A stretch of 64,000 bases of DNA, taken from the NCBI RefSeq assembly GCF_008579165.1, contig NZ_BKCN01000005.1. One strand, given 5' to 3'. The translations under genes were made by a program, and so were the position numbers. This DNA comes from Iodidimonas nitroreducens (GTDB lineage Bacteria > Pseudomonadota > Alphaproteobacteria > Sphingomonadales > Rhodothalassiaceae). Below are positions 8,797 to 15,534 of the stretch, one piece after another. A model generated the notes under the pieces. That model made no database searches, had not been told where the DNA came from, and saw only the letters and a list, made by a program, of their open reading frames with translations. Position 1 is the first letter of the stretch. Every line of letters begins with the position of its first letter.

Positions 8797-8828
8797 TTTT
8801 AGCGGCTGCGGCTTTTAGCGGCTGCGGC
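8797..8828. repeat. 16-bp perfect tandem duplication
   Basis: The unit TTTTAGCGGCTGCGGC occurs twice back to back (8797-8812 and 8813-8828). It covers the stop codon and last codons of the small ORF at the head of the psp operon; the second copy's TTA is the stop used on the minus strand. It is not a hairpin. It may be a recent slippage duplication. Confidence 0.85.
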
Positions 8829-8979
8829 GATTGCGATCGCGGCGGCGTTGCCGGGGCGCCCATGTCTGGTCGGCGCGGTGGCGGTTGGTGCTTGTCAGAA
8901 ACCGGGCCATGCCATCGGTTTCGGATTGCAGGCTATCGGTGCTGGAAAGGGCGGCCCCCACATGTGTCAGGATATTCAT
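8815..8979 (-). CDS. small ORF at the head of the psp operon
   Basis: A 54-codon frame (ATG 8979, TAA at 8815) lies between the sigma-54 promoter and pspA, in the same direction. The product begins MNILTHVGAALSSTD, with a helix-like N-terminal half, and ends in a very basic Arg-rich tail (RQRRRDRNRRSR). It has no membrane segment and no family that I recognise. An AAGGA sits about a dozen bases before the start, so translation is plausible but not certain. If real it would be a sigma-54-controlled small stress protein; it could otherwise be an untranslated leader. Confidence 0.45.
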   Translation of the reverse strand: MNILTHVGAALSSTDSLQSETDGMARFLTSTNRHRADQTWAPRQRRRDRNRRSR

Positions 8980-9047
8980 TGATCGGTTTATCCTTGTTTT
9001 ATGCTCTATCGGTATCGACCGATTTGCTGTGTCGATATCACGTATTA

Positions 9048-9063
9048 AGCAAAGCCTGTGCCA
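9048..9063 (-). promoter_or_regulatory. sigma-54 promoter of the psp operon
   Basis: Read on the minus strand the sequence is TGGCACAGGCTTTGCT, which matches the sigma-54 consensus TGGCAC-N5-TTGC at both the -24 and -12 elements. Transcription would start near 9037, heading into the small ORF and pspA. The divergent gene encodes PspF, the enhancer-binding protein expected to act here. Confidence 0.88.
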
Positions 9064-9080
9064 GTTTTGGAAAAAAGTGT

Positions 9081-9093
9081 TAAATTATTGATA
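9081..9093 (-). promoter_or_regulatory. IHF binding site upstream of the psp promoter
   Basis: On the minus strand TATCAATAATTTA fits the IHF consensus WATCAANNNNTTR with no mismatch. It is centred about 30 bases upstream of the -24 element, inside an AT-rich stretch (9075-9200). This is the usual place for an IHF bend between upstream PspF sites and a sigma-54 promoter. I could not pick out the PspF enhancer sites themselves. Confidence 0.65.
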
Positions 9094-9207
9094 TAATAAG
9101 GTAATTCAAAATATTGGTATTTTTCTGGTCTCGCTGGGTCTTGTGATATATCCTAAATTAATGGAAAAAATACTGAATATTGGTAAAAATTATGAACCCC
9201 GACAAAC

Positions 9208-10248
9208 ATGCCAAAAACTGATATTCATATTCTGGGCAGTGATCCGGCTTTTCTCGACCTCATGGATAAGGTGAGTGTAGCGGCAGCGCTCAATCGTCCG
9301 GTTCTGGTGATCGGCGAGCGGGGCACCGGCAAGGAACTGATCGCGGCGCGGCTGCATTATCTGTCCCGGCGCTGGGATCAGGCTTTTATCAAGCTGAATT
9401 GCGCGGCCTTGCCCGAAACGCTGGTGGATAGCGAATTATTCGGGGTGGAACCCGGGGCCTTTACCGGCGCTGTGCGGCGGCGTGCCGGGCGATTCGAGCA
9501 GGCGGATGGCGGCAGCCTTTTTCTTGATGAGATCGCAACTTTATCCATGGCGGCGCAGGAAAAGCTGTTGCGGATCATCGAATATGGTGAATTTGAACGT
9601 CTGGGCGGCACGGATACGCTGTCGGTGGATGTGCGCATCATCGGGGCGACCAATGTCGATCTGCCTGCTTTGGCCGATGAGGGACGGTTTCGCGCCGATT
9701 TGCTCGATCGGCTGGCTTTTGATGTGCTGACCGTGCCGCCCTTGCGCGCGCGCCCTGATGATATCCTTGATCTATCCGAGCATTTTGGCCGCGCCATGGC
9801 CCATGAACTGGGCTGGTCGGCTTTTCCCGGCTTTACACAATCGGCCCGGGATCGTTTGTTGGCCTATCCATGGCCGGGCAATGTGCGGGAGCTGAAAAAT
9901 CTGGTGGAACGCGCGGTCTATCGCTGGAGCACCCCGGACCAGCCGATAGATCGCCTGCAATTTGATCCTTTCGCCTCGCCCTATCGTCCGGTGGCCATGC
10001 TGCCTGAAGATGTGTTGAAGCCCTCCGCGCCCGCTCCCCTTCAATCTGAGGAAAAGGACGAAGGGCAAGCGGTTCAAAAACCGCTGGATTTACCCTATGA
10101 TTATCGGCAGGCTGTGGCCGATCATGAACGGATATTGCTGCATGATGCCTTGCGTCTGTGCAAATTCAATCAGCGTGAAACGGCGCAAAAGCTGGGGCTG
10201 AGCTATGATCAATTGCGCCATGCTGCCAAAAAGCACGGCCTGCTCTAA
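9208..10248 (+). CDS. pspF: PspF, sigma-54 enhancer-binding activator
   Basis: A 346-residue activator without a receiver domain. The AAA+ core holds Walker A GERGTGKE (about residues 36-43), the sigma-54 contact loop GAFTGA (about 83-88), Walker B SLFLDEI and the arginine-finger region FRADLLDRLAF. The C-terminal part (after a Pro-rich linker near 265-295) is a Fis-type helix-turn-helix (NQRETAQKLGLSYDQLRHAAKKHG). It opens the sigma-54 promoter of the divergent psp operon and is held inactive by PspA. The ATG follows an AT-rich shared regulatory region. Confidence 0.95.
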   Translation: MPKTDIHILGSDPAFLDLMDKVSVAAALNRPVLVIGERGTGKELIAARLHYLSRRWDQAFIKLNCAALPETLVDSELFGVEPGAFTGAVRRRAGRFEQADGGSLFLDEIATLSMAAQEKLLRIIEYGEFERLGGTDTLSVDVRIIGATNVDLPALADEGRFRADLLDRLAFDVLTVPPLRARPDDILDLSEHFGRAMAHELGWSAFPGFTQSARDRLLAYPWPGNVRELKNLVERAVYRWSTPDQPIDRLQFDPFASPYRPVAMLPEDVLKPSAPAPLQSEEKDEGQAVQKPLDLPYDYRQAVADHERILLHDALRLCKFNQRETAQKLGLSYDQLRHAAKKHGLL

Positions 10249-10264
10249 ATCGTGAAAGGCCTTT

Positions 10265-10549
10265 ATGGGGAAAAAACCGTCCGGATCTATGCTGCGCTTC
10301 GGCATCACAGCCGCTGCTTTGGGAATCTCTTATGCGGCATGGCGGCTTTATCTGCGCTATGGGGCCAGCGATGTGACACAGGCGGAAACCATCATTTATG
10401 GGATGCTGCTTTTTTTATTGCTGATCATTGTGATGGCTTTTTTGGTGGTGGCGTTGCTCAGGATCATCGGGGGATTGCGCAAGCGCCGCTCGGCGTTTCA
10501 CCCCGATAGCGGGCCTGATAGCAGTGAGGATCGCGACCGGAAACATTGA
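10265..10549 (+). CDS. small two-helix membrane protein, unknown
   Basis: A 94-residue protein just after pspF (16-base gap). Two hydrophobic stretches are visible, a weak one near residues 9-27 (LRFGITAAALGISYAAWRL) and a strong one near 44-66 (IYGMLLFLLLIIVMAFLVVALL), followed by a basic and then acidic tail. I do not recognise a family. Its position suggests co-transcription with pspF, though a role in envelope stress is only a guess. Confidence 0.55.
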   Translation: MGKKPSGSMLRFGITAAALGISYAAWRLYLRYGASDVTQAETIIYGMLLFLLLIIVMAFLVVALLRIIGGLRKRRSAFHPDSGPDSSEDRDRKH

Positions 10550-10652
10550 GCCATCCCGTAAAATTCTTGCTATCATTGGAAAACTTGGCACCATGGGTAT
10601 CTGGGAATTAGGGGCCATGATGCCCCCTGACAGGAAAGAAGCGGAGCAGAGA

Positions 10653-12398
10653 ATGCAGCACGTGCCAAGCCCGAAACAAAAGATGCGAACTGCTGCAATC
10701 GGCCTGTTCATGGCCCTGATCACGGCCTTGGTTTTTGCATCGATGGGCATGACGGTGGCCCGGGCATCCAGCCTTTTGCTTCATGGCGGGCCGATCCACA
10801 CCGCCGATGATGCCCTGCCCATGGTGGAAGCGGTTCTGGTGGATCAGGGGGTGATCATCCATGCCGGTTCTTTGGCCGATGCCAAAGCTTTGGCCACGGA
10901 TGAAACCAAGATCATTGATCTGGCGGGGGCGGCCCTGTTTCCCGGCTTTGTGGATGCCCATGCCCATATGCATGGCATTGGCTTGAGGGAATTAACCCTC
11001 AATCTTGAGGGGACAAGCTCGATCAGCGATCTGCAAAAGCGGCTCAAGGCGCATCTCAAAAGCCTGCCCGCTGATGATCGCAGCCTTGTTATCGGGCGGG
11101 GCTGGATTGAAACCCACTGGCCGGAAGGGCGCTTTCCCAATCGCGGGGATCTTGATGCGGTGAGCACGGATCGCCCGATTGTTCTGGTGCGGGCCGATGG
11201 CCATGCAGCGGTGGCTAATTCCATGGCCCTTGAGGGGGCCGGGATCGATGCTGAAACAAAGCCGCCTTTCGGGGGCGATATCTTGAAAAACGAGGCGGGC
11301 GTGCCCAACGGCATGCTGATCGATACCGCCATGGGGCTGGTGGTGGATGAGGAGAGCGCCGATGGCGACCGCGATCTGGCGCAGGTTTTTCTGGCGGCCG
11401 ATGCGGTTTATCGCTCTTATGGCTGGACCGGGATGCATAATATGTCGGTGGTGCCCGATCATGTGCCGGTTCTTCAGCGCTTGTCCGATGAGGGGGCGAT
11501 CGGGATCAGGGTTTATAATTCCATCGAACGATCCGGGGCCGAGGCCCTGATGGCCCAAGGCCCGCAGCAATCGGCGAATGGCCTGATCCGTACCCGGGCG
11601 GTGAAGCTTTATATGGATGGAGCGTTGGGATCGCGCGGGGCGGCTTTGCTCGAACCCTATGCGGATGCCGATGGCACTGGCCTTTTAATGATGAAAGAGG
11701 CGGAAACGCTGGCTTTTTTGAAGCAGGCGCTGGTGGCGGGCATTCAGGTGAATACCCATGCCATTGGCGACAGGGCAAATCGGCTGGTGCTGGATTGGTA
11801 TGAACAGGCTTTTGCCGCCGTGCCGCCCAACAATCGCGGTGTGGCCAAACCGCGCTGGCGGATCGAACATGCGCAAGTCATCAGCCCTGCGGATCTCGGG
11901 CGTTTTTCTGAAATGGGGATCATTGCCTCGATGCAGCCCAGCCACGCCATTGGCGATCTGCATTTTGCCCCCGATCGTTTGGGCATGGCGCGTTTGGCCG
12001 GGGCCTATGCCTGGCGCGATCTGCTTGCCGATGGCACGATCATTGCTGCCGGATCGGATGCCCCGGTGGAACGCGGCGATCCGATGATCGAATTTTATGC
12101 CGCCGTGGCCCGCATGGATATTTCGGGCTATTCGGCCGAGGGTTGGCACCCCGAACAGGCGGTTGATCGGCAAACCGCTTTGAAAATGTTGACTCTGTGG
12201 CCTGCTTTTGCCGCCTTCCAGGAAGATGAGCTGGGCAGCATCACCAAGGGCAAGCGCGCGGATTTCAGTGTTTTTTCACGCGATATTATGAGCATCGATC
12301 TCGCCGATATCCCCAAAACAAAAGCGGTGATGACCATCGTGGATGGCCAAATCATCTGGCGCGATGCGGGCTTTGCGGGGGCTGATGGGGGGCTTTGA
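10653..12398 (+). CDS. exported YtcJ-like amidohydrolase
   Basis: A 581-residue metal-dependent amidohydrolase of the amidohydrolase-3/YtcJ type. An N-terminal signal-like segment (about residues 13-38, AIGLFMALITALVFASMGMTVARA) suggests export. The metal site FPGFVDAHAHMHG (His-x-His), VNTHAIGDRAN, WRIEHAQ and AAGSDAPVERGDP (late Asp) are all present. The family hydrolyses amide or urethane bonds of varied substrates; the substrate here is unknown. I choose ATG 10653, preceded by GGAG, rather than the open frame from 10524. It converges with the OmpV-like gene with only six bases between stops. Confidence 0.85.
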   Translation: MQHVPSPKQKMRTAAIGLFMALITALVFASMGMTVARASSLLLHGGPIHTADDALPMVEAVLVDQGVIIHAGSLADAKALATDETKIIDLAGAALFPGFVDAHAHMHGIGLRELTLNLEGTSSISDLQKRLKAHLKSLPADDRSLVIGRGWIETHWPEGRFPNRGDLDAVSTDRPIVLVRADGHAAVANSMALEGAGIDAETKPPFGGDILKNEAGVPNGMLIDTAMGLVVDEESADGDRDLAQVFLAADAVYRSYGWTGMHNMSVVPDHVPVLQRLSDEGAIGIRVYNSIERSGAEALMAQGPQQSANGLIRTRAVKLYMDGALGSRGAALLEPYADADGTGLLMMKEAETLAFLKQALVAGIQVNTHAIGDRANRLVLDWYEQAFAAVPPNNRGVAKPRWRIEHAQVISPADLGRFSEMGIIASMQPSHAIGDLHFAPDRLGMARLAGAYAWRDLLADGTIIAAGSDAPVERGDPMIEFYAAVARMDISGYSAEGWHPEQAVDRQTALKMLTLWPAFAAFQEDELGSITKGKRADFSVFSRDIMSIDLADIPKTKAVMTIVDGQIIWRDAGFAGADGGL

Positions 12399-12404
12399 AG
12401 CTTT

Positions 12405-13229
12405 TTAAAAGCGATAGGCAATGGCGGCAAACAGCCCGAACTGATCTTTATCGAGGGAAACCGGGCTGTCGGCGCTATCAGAGACCAGACGGAAATATCT
12501 GATTGCGCCCACCGCATTCCAATTGCCAAAGAGCGGATAGCTTAAAAAGGCGCGCCCGCCAATGGATTGCAGGCCAGCATCGGCATCAAAGGGTCTAAGC
12601 CCCGATGCAATGCTTTGATCGGCGGTGACACTGAAGAAGCTATCCATATAATCACCCGAGCCAAAGCGAATTTGCGGCCCGATCCGAAACAGGCCCTTTT
12701 TGCCTTCCAGCCTTTGGGTATAATTAAGGCCCAGATCGCCTGTCAGCCCTTCATGGCCTTCGCCCAGCATATCTTTGGAAAGGGTCAGCTCCACCGACCA
12801 GTTATCGAAAAAGACCTCGCCAAAAACCCGGCCTTCCGCCGTCAGCCCCACGCGGGGCATGCCTGCGATATCATTGCGGCTGCGATTATCAAGGCTGGGG
12901 CCCGCACTGATACCCAGCATATATTTCAGACGGCCATTTTTATCGCCATAAAGAAATGTGCCCAAACCCCGCCCTGAATTCAGGAAAAAACGCTTTTTAT
13001 AGGTCAGATCGATAAATGGCACCGGGGTGATGATATGATTGGATGCGCCCGGAAAATCCGGCCTTAAAGCCGCGCCCATGCCCAATTGCGCATTCCAGTC
13101 TTCAGGATCGCCGGGAATAAACCATTGGGCGCGAGCCGAGGGCGTAAAGCCAAGGATTAAAAAAAACGCAATCAGGGCAAAATGGCTAAATTGCTGGATT
13201 GAGCGGGCGCCGATAAAACGAAAAGCCAT
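12405..13229 (-). CDS. MipA/OmpV family outer-membrane protein
   Basis: A 274-residue protein with a signal peptide (about residues 15-34, ending near ARAQW) and a beta-strand-rich body ending in an aromatic residue (AIAYRF), the usual C-terminal signal of outer-membrane barrels. The middle shows GMGAALRPDFPGASNHIITPVPFID and SGRGLGTFL, typical of the MipA/OmpV family of scaffold or porin-like proteins. ATG 13229 is chosen because GGAG lies six bases upstream; an in-frame ATG at 13250 has no ribosome site. Confidence 0.85.
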   Translation of the reverse strand: MAFRFIGARSIQQFSHFALIAFFLILGFTPSARAQWFIPGDPEDWNAQLGMGAALRPDFPGASNHIITPVPFIDLTYKKRFFLNSGRGLGTFLYGDKNGRLKYMLGISAGPSLDNRSRNDIAGMPRVGLTAEGRVFGEVFFDNWSVELTLSKDMLGEGHEGLTGDLGLNYTQRLEGKKGLFRIGPQIRFGSGDYMDSFFSVTADQSIASGLRPFDADAGLQSIGGRAFLSYPLFGNWNAVGAIRYFRLVSDSADSPVSLDKDQFGLFAAIAYRF

Positions 13230-13351
13230 AAGGAACTCCGATAAAATCATATGAACGCATCAACGTTATTGCGCGTTTAAAAGATCTCTAAAAAAGCACA
13301 TCCATAAAAACGGACCCATATGGCATTATCATGGCCGGATAAAAGCCGATA

Positions 13352-13819
13352 TCAGGGCCGTTCGCCCATGCCCAGAACCGGAATGCGGATCATCTGCTCG
13401 CCGCTTTCTTCGAAAATCAGATTGATGCTGATTTCATCACCTTTCACCAATGGCTTTTCCAGCCCCATCAGCATGATATGCAGAGCCCCCGGGGCAAGGC
13501 TGATTGTTTCACGGGCGGGGATGCGAAGCGCTTCAACCGATCGCATCCGCATCATGCCATCCTCTTCGCTGGTGCTGTGAATCCCGGCATGGGCGGCAAG
13601 ATCCGTGGCCACGCTCAGCAGGCGATCATCAATGTCGCCTTCATTGGCTATGGTCAGATAAAGGGCGGCATTGGGCGCGCCTTGTGGAGTTTCCCGGGCC
13701 CAGGCCTCACTGATCTCGATTTTCGCCGGAGATTGCGACGGGGCTTCGTCTTGGGAGCAGGCGGCAAGGGACAGGCTGCCAAAAGCAAGCAGCAGGATAA
13801 AGCGGGGAAGGCGCAGCAT
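13352..13819 (-). CDS. PCuAC-type periplasmic copper chaperone (lipoprotein)
   Basis: A 155-residue protein with a lipoprotein signal (lipobox LAAC, Cys near residue 21). The mature part is a PCuAC/DUF461 domain: GAPNAALYLTIANEG, then a His/Met pattern HAGIHSTSEEDGMMRMR and PGALHIMLMGL, fitting the Cu(I)-binding H(M)-x-M-x-HxM scheme. Such chaperones deliver copper to cytochrome oxidase CuA/CuB centres. It lies downstream of a small ORF on the same strand that follows a Fur-like box, so metal-linked control is possible. Confidence 0.9.
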   Translation of the reverse strand: MLRLPRFILLLAFGSLSLAACSQDEAPSQSPAKIEISEAWARETPQGAPNAALYLTIANEGDIDDRLLSVATDLAAHAGIHSTSEEDGMMRMRSVEALRIPARETISLAPGALHIMLMGLEKPLVKGDEISINLIFEESGEQMIRIPVLGMGERP

Positions 13820-13864
13820 GATCGTTCCTTATCTCAGGATAAACAGATCATCAGACTGACGCAT

Positions 13865-14038
13865 TCAGAGAATGAGTGCAATCTCTGCTCGCTTCTTCGG
13901 ACGCTTTTGCGGACGATTTCGGTTGCCTGTGATCAGTTTCAGATCAGGCCTTTGTCTTAAAGTGTCAAAACCCTGATTATGCTGTTCCAAACTGATGAGG
14001 GCCGCAAGTTGAGCAGGGCTGAGGCCAAGAATTTGCAT
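13865..14038 (-). CDS. small basic ORF behind a Fur-like box
   Basis: A 57-codon frame starting at ATG 14038 with AAGAGA about nine bases upstream and ending 45 bases before the PCuAC gene. The product begins MQILGLSPAQLAALISLEQH, a likely helix, and has a basic middle (NRNRPQKRPKKR). I do not recognise a family and it is not HemP-like. A near-perfect Fur-type palindrome lies 45 bases upstream of its start. It may be a small iron- or copper-related protein co-transcribed with the chaperone, or just a leader region. Confidence 0.4.
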   Translation of the reverse strand: MQILGLSPAQLAALISLEQHNQGFDTLRQRPDLKLITGNRNRPQKRPKKRAEIALIL

Positions 14039-14082
14039 GGTTGAAATCTCTTTCGAAGCAGGATCGCCATATTATATGCTAG

Positions 14083-14097
14083 TGATAATCAATATCA
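14083..14097. promoter_or_regulatory. Fur-box-like palindrome
   Basis: TGATAATCAATATCA is a 7-1-7 inverted repeat with one mismatch pair against the classic TGATAATNATTATCA Fur box. It lies in an AT-rich stretch upstream of the small ORF (start 14038) and the copper chaperone. It could instead bind another Fur-family regulator such as Mur or Zur. Confidence 0.55.
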
Positions 14098-14170
14098 ATA
14101 AAAAACAACAGGGCTTGCAATGGAAAAATCATCCAGCCTCATCGGCTGTGTCGTCCTGCGGGAATTGGGC

Positions 14171-15151
14171 CTAGCCGCGCCTGTTAAGCCGGGCGAAATG
14201 ATCGGTGGCATTCACCAGTTCATGCACGATCTGCGGCTCAAACGCGGAATGGCCAGCCACTGGAACCAGCCTTAAATCGGCATGGGGCATGGCTTGCTTT
14301 AATTCAAAGGCGGAAACCGGCGGGCAGATGGCATCATAGCGGCCCTGCACCAGAATGGTGGGAATAGCGGCCAGATGATGAACATTGGCCAAAATAGCCT
14401 CGCTTTGATCCAAAAATCCCAAATGCTTGAAAAAATGGCATTCGATCCGGGCAAAGGCGAGGGCAAAGCGGCTATTGTCGGCGGCTCTGATCTGCTGTTC
14501 CTCGGGTACAAGGGTCACACAGCTGCTTTCCCAGCGGCTCCAGGCTTTTGCGGCTTTTAATTGGATATGCTCGTCATCCGATGTCAGCCGCCGATAATAG
14601 GCTTCGATCAGGTCGCCCCGTTCCTCGGGCGGGATATCCGCGATGAAAGCCTGCCAGGCTTCGGGGAAAATGGCATTGGTGCCGCAGCGATAAAACCAAT
14701 CGATCTCGCTTTCACGCATCAGAAAAATACCGCGCAAAACCAGCCCGATCACATGCTCGGGATGTTTTTGGGCATAAAGAAGCCCCAGCGTGCTGCCCCA
14801 TGATCCGCCAAAAACCAGCCAGCGATCAATGCCAAGGCTTTGGCGCAAATGCTCGATGTCTTTGATCAGATGATGGCTTGTATTGGCTTCAAGACTGGCG
14901 AAAGGCTCAGATTTCCCGCAGCCGCGCTGATCGAATAAAATGATGCGATAGCGTTTGGGATCAAAAAAACGCCGCTGCACCGGCGATGTGCCGCCCCCCG
15001 GTCCGCCATGCAAAAAAACCACCGGCAGGCCATTGGGATGGCCCGATTCTTCATAATAAAGCCGATGGCCATCTCCGGTATCGAGAAATCCTGTGTCATA
15101 GCAGGCAATCGGGGGGTAAAGGCTGCGCTGGTCTGATCTGGGCATATCCAT
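14171..15151 (-). CDS. pip: prolyl iminopeptidase
   Basis: A 326-residue alpha/beta hydrolase that removes N-terminal proline from peptides. Diagnostic segments are FLHGGPGGGTSP (oxyanion region), FDQRGCGKSEPF, the nucleophile elbow GGSWGSTLGL, VQGRYDAICPP (Asp) and PVAGHSAFEP (His). The length fits the S33 family. I choose ATG 15151 (MDMPRSDQ); a TTG-started extension to 15181 is possible. It is divergent from the phenylalanine leader region, with the start about 190 bases from the predicted promoter there. Confidence 0.94.
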   Translation of the reverse strand: MDMPRSDQRSLYPPIACYDTGFLDTGDGHRLYYEESGHPNGLPVVFLHGGPGGGTSPVQRRFFDPKRYRIILFDQRGCGKSEPFASLEANTSHHLIKDIEHLRQSLGIDRWLVFGGSWGSTLGLLYAQKHPEHVIGLVLRGIFLMRESEIDWFYRCGTNAIFPEAWQAFIADIPPEERGDLIEAYYRRLTSDDEHIQLKAAKAWSRWESSCVTLVPEEQQIRAADNSRFALAFARIECHFFKHLGFLDQSEAILANVHHLAAIPTILVQGRYDAICPPVSAFELKQAMPHADLRLVPVAGHSAFEPQIVHELVNATDHFARLNRRG

Positions 15152-15336
15152 AATATGTGCGCCTGGTTCAATTGATTTCAATCACATCGTCATCTTAATA
15201 TCAGCTTCGGTCCTATACAAAAACACCATTTGGTCATGAGGATTTAACGACATTGTATCTCATGACCAATCAGCCATAAAAAAACCCTGCGATCAAGGAA
15301 ATGACCGGTTGTTGCGTGAAAGGGCGAAAAGTTTTA

Positions 15337-15365
15337 TTGACATTGCGTGGATATGGGGATAGGGA
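15337..15365 (+). promoter_or_regulatory. predicted sigma-70 promoter of the phe leader
   Basis: TTGACA at 15337-15342 is a perfect -35 hexamer. With a 17-base spacer the -10 region falls at 15360-15365 (TAGGGA, a poor match to TATAAT). The expected transcription start is then near 15371-15373, at the ATG of the leader peptide, so the leader mRNA may be leaderless. The weak -10 makes the exact start uncertain. The rest of 15182-15336 shows no clear feature. Confidence 0.5.
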
Positions 15366-15371
15366 TGCCCT

Positions 15372-15455
15372 ATGAATAGAAAAATCTGCAGCTTTTATTT
15401 TGGGTTCTTTTTTACACCCCCCATCCGGGAGGTTGCGAATCCGTTCGGCTGCTGA
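15372..15455 (+). CDS. pheL: phenylalanine leader peptide
   Basis: A 27-codon frame (ATG 15372, TGA 15453-15455) whose product starts MNRKICSFYFGFFFTPP. Five of seven residues from position 8 to 14 are Phe, with a sixth Phe near the end; such a run in a short frame just before a terminator and a phenylalanine-biosynthesis gene is the hallmark of a pheA-type attenuator. Ribosomes starved for Phe-tRNA would stall there and leave the antiterminator arm at 15425-15434 free. AGGGA at 15361 could serve as ribosome site if transcription starts further upstream; otherwise the leader is translated leaderless. Confidence 0.85.
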   Translation: MNRKICSFYFGFFFTPPIREVANPFGC

Positions 15456-15493
15456 TCAGCACACAGCATCTTTGAAACGAGCAAACCTCCCGG
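15425..15493 (+). promoter_or_regulatory. phe attenuator antiterminator arms
   Basis: CCGGGAGGTT (15425-15434), inside the leader peptide frame just after the Phe codons, is exactly complementary to AACCTCCCGG (15484-15493), the left arm of the terminator. Pairing of these two blocks would prevent terminator formation. A ribosome that reads to the leader stop at 15455 covers the first block and allows termination. This is the standard logic of an amino-acid attenuator. Confidence 0.8.
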
Positions 15494-15513
15494 AACCCCC
15501 GGGAGGTTTTTTT
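15483..15513 (+). terminator. phe attenuator (leader terminator)
   Basis: Perfect 11-bp stem AAACCTCCCGG / CCGGGAGGTTT with a five-base loop (AACCC), followed by a run of seven T (15507-15513). It sits 22 bases before the ATG of the fusion gene at 15535 and within the leader transcript, so it must act as a regulated, not a constitutive, terminator. Confidence 0.92.
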
Positions 15514-15534
15514 ATGTGAAGGACACCACAGATC

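Noticed and set aside
14120..14275. 51-codon plus-strand frame (MEKSSSLIG...) next to the Fur-like box
   Set aside because: It overlaps the conserved C-terminal codons of pip on the other strand and has no ribosome site; the codon pattern is a shadow of pip.
15182..15534. T-box or riboswitch upstream of the aromatic fusion gene
   Set aside because: No T-box sequence or aptamer-like fold seen; the Phe-rich leader peptide and two exclusive stems explain the region as a classical attenuator.
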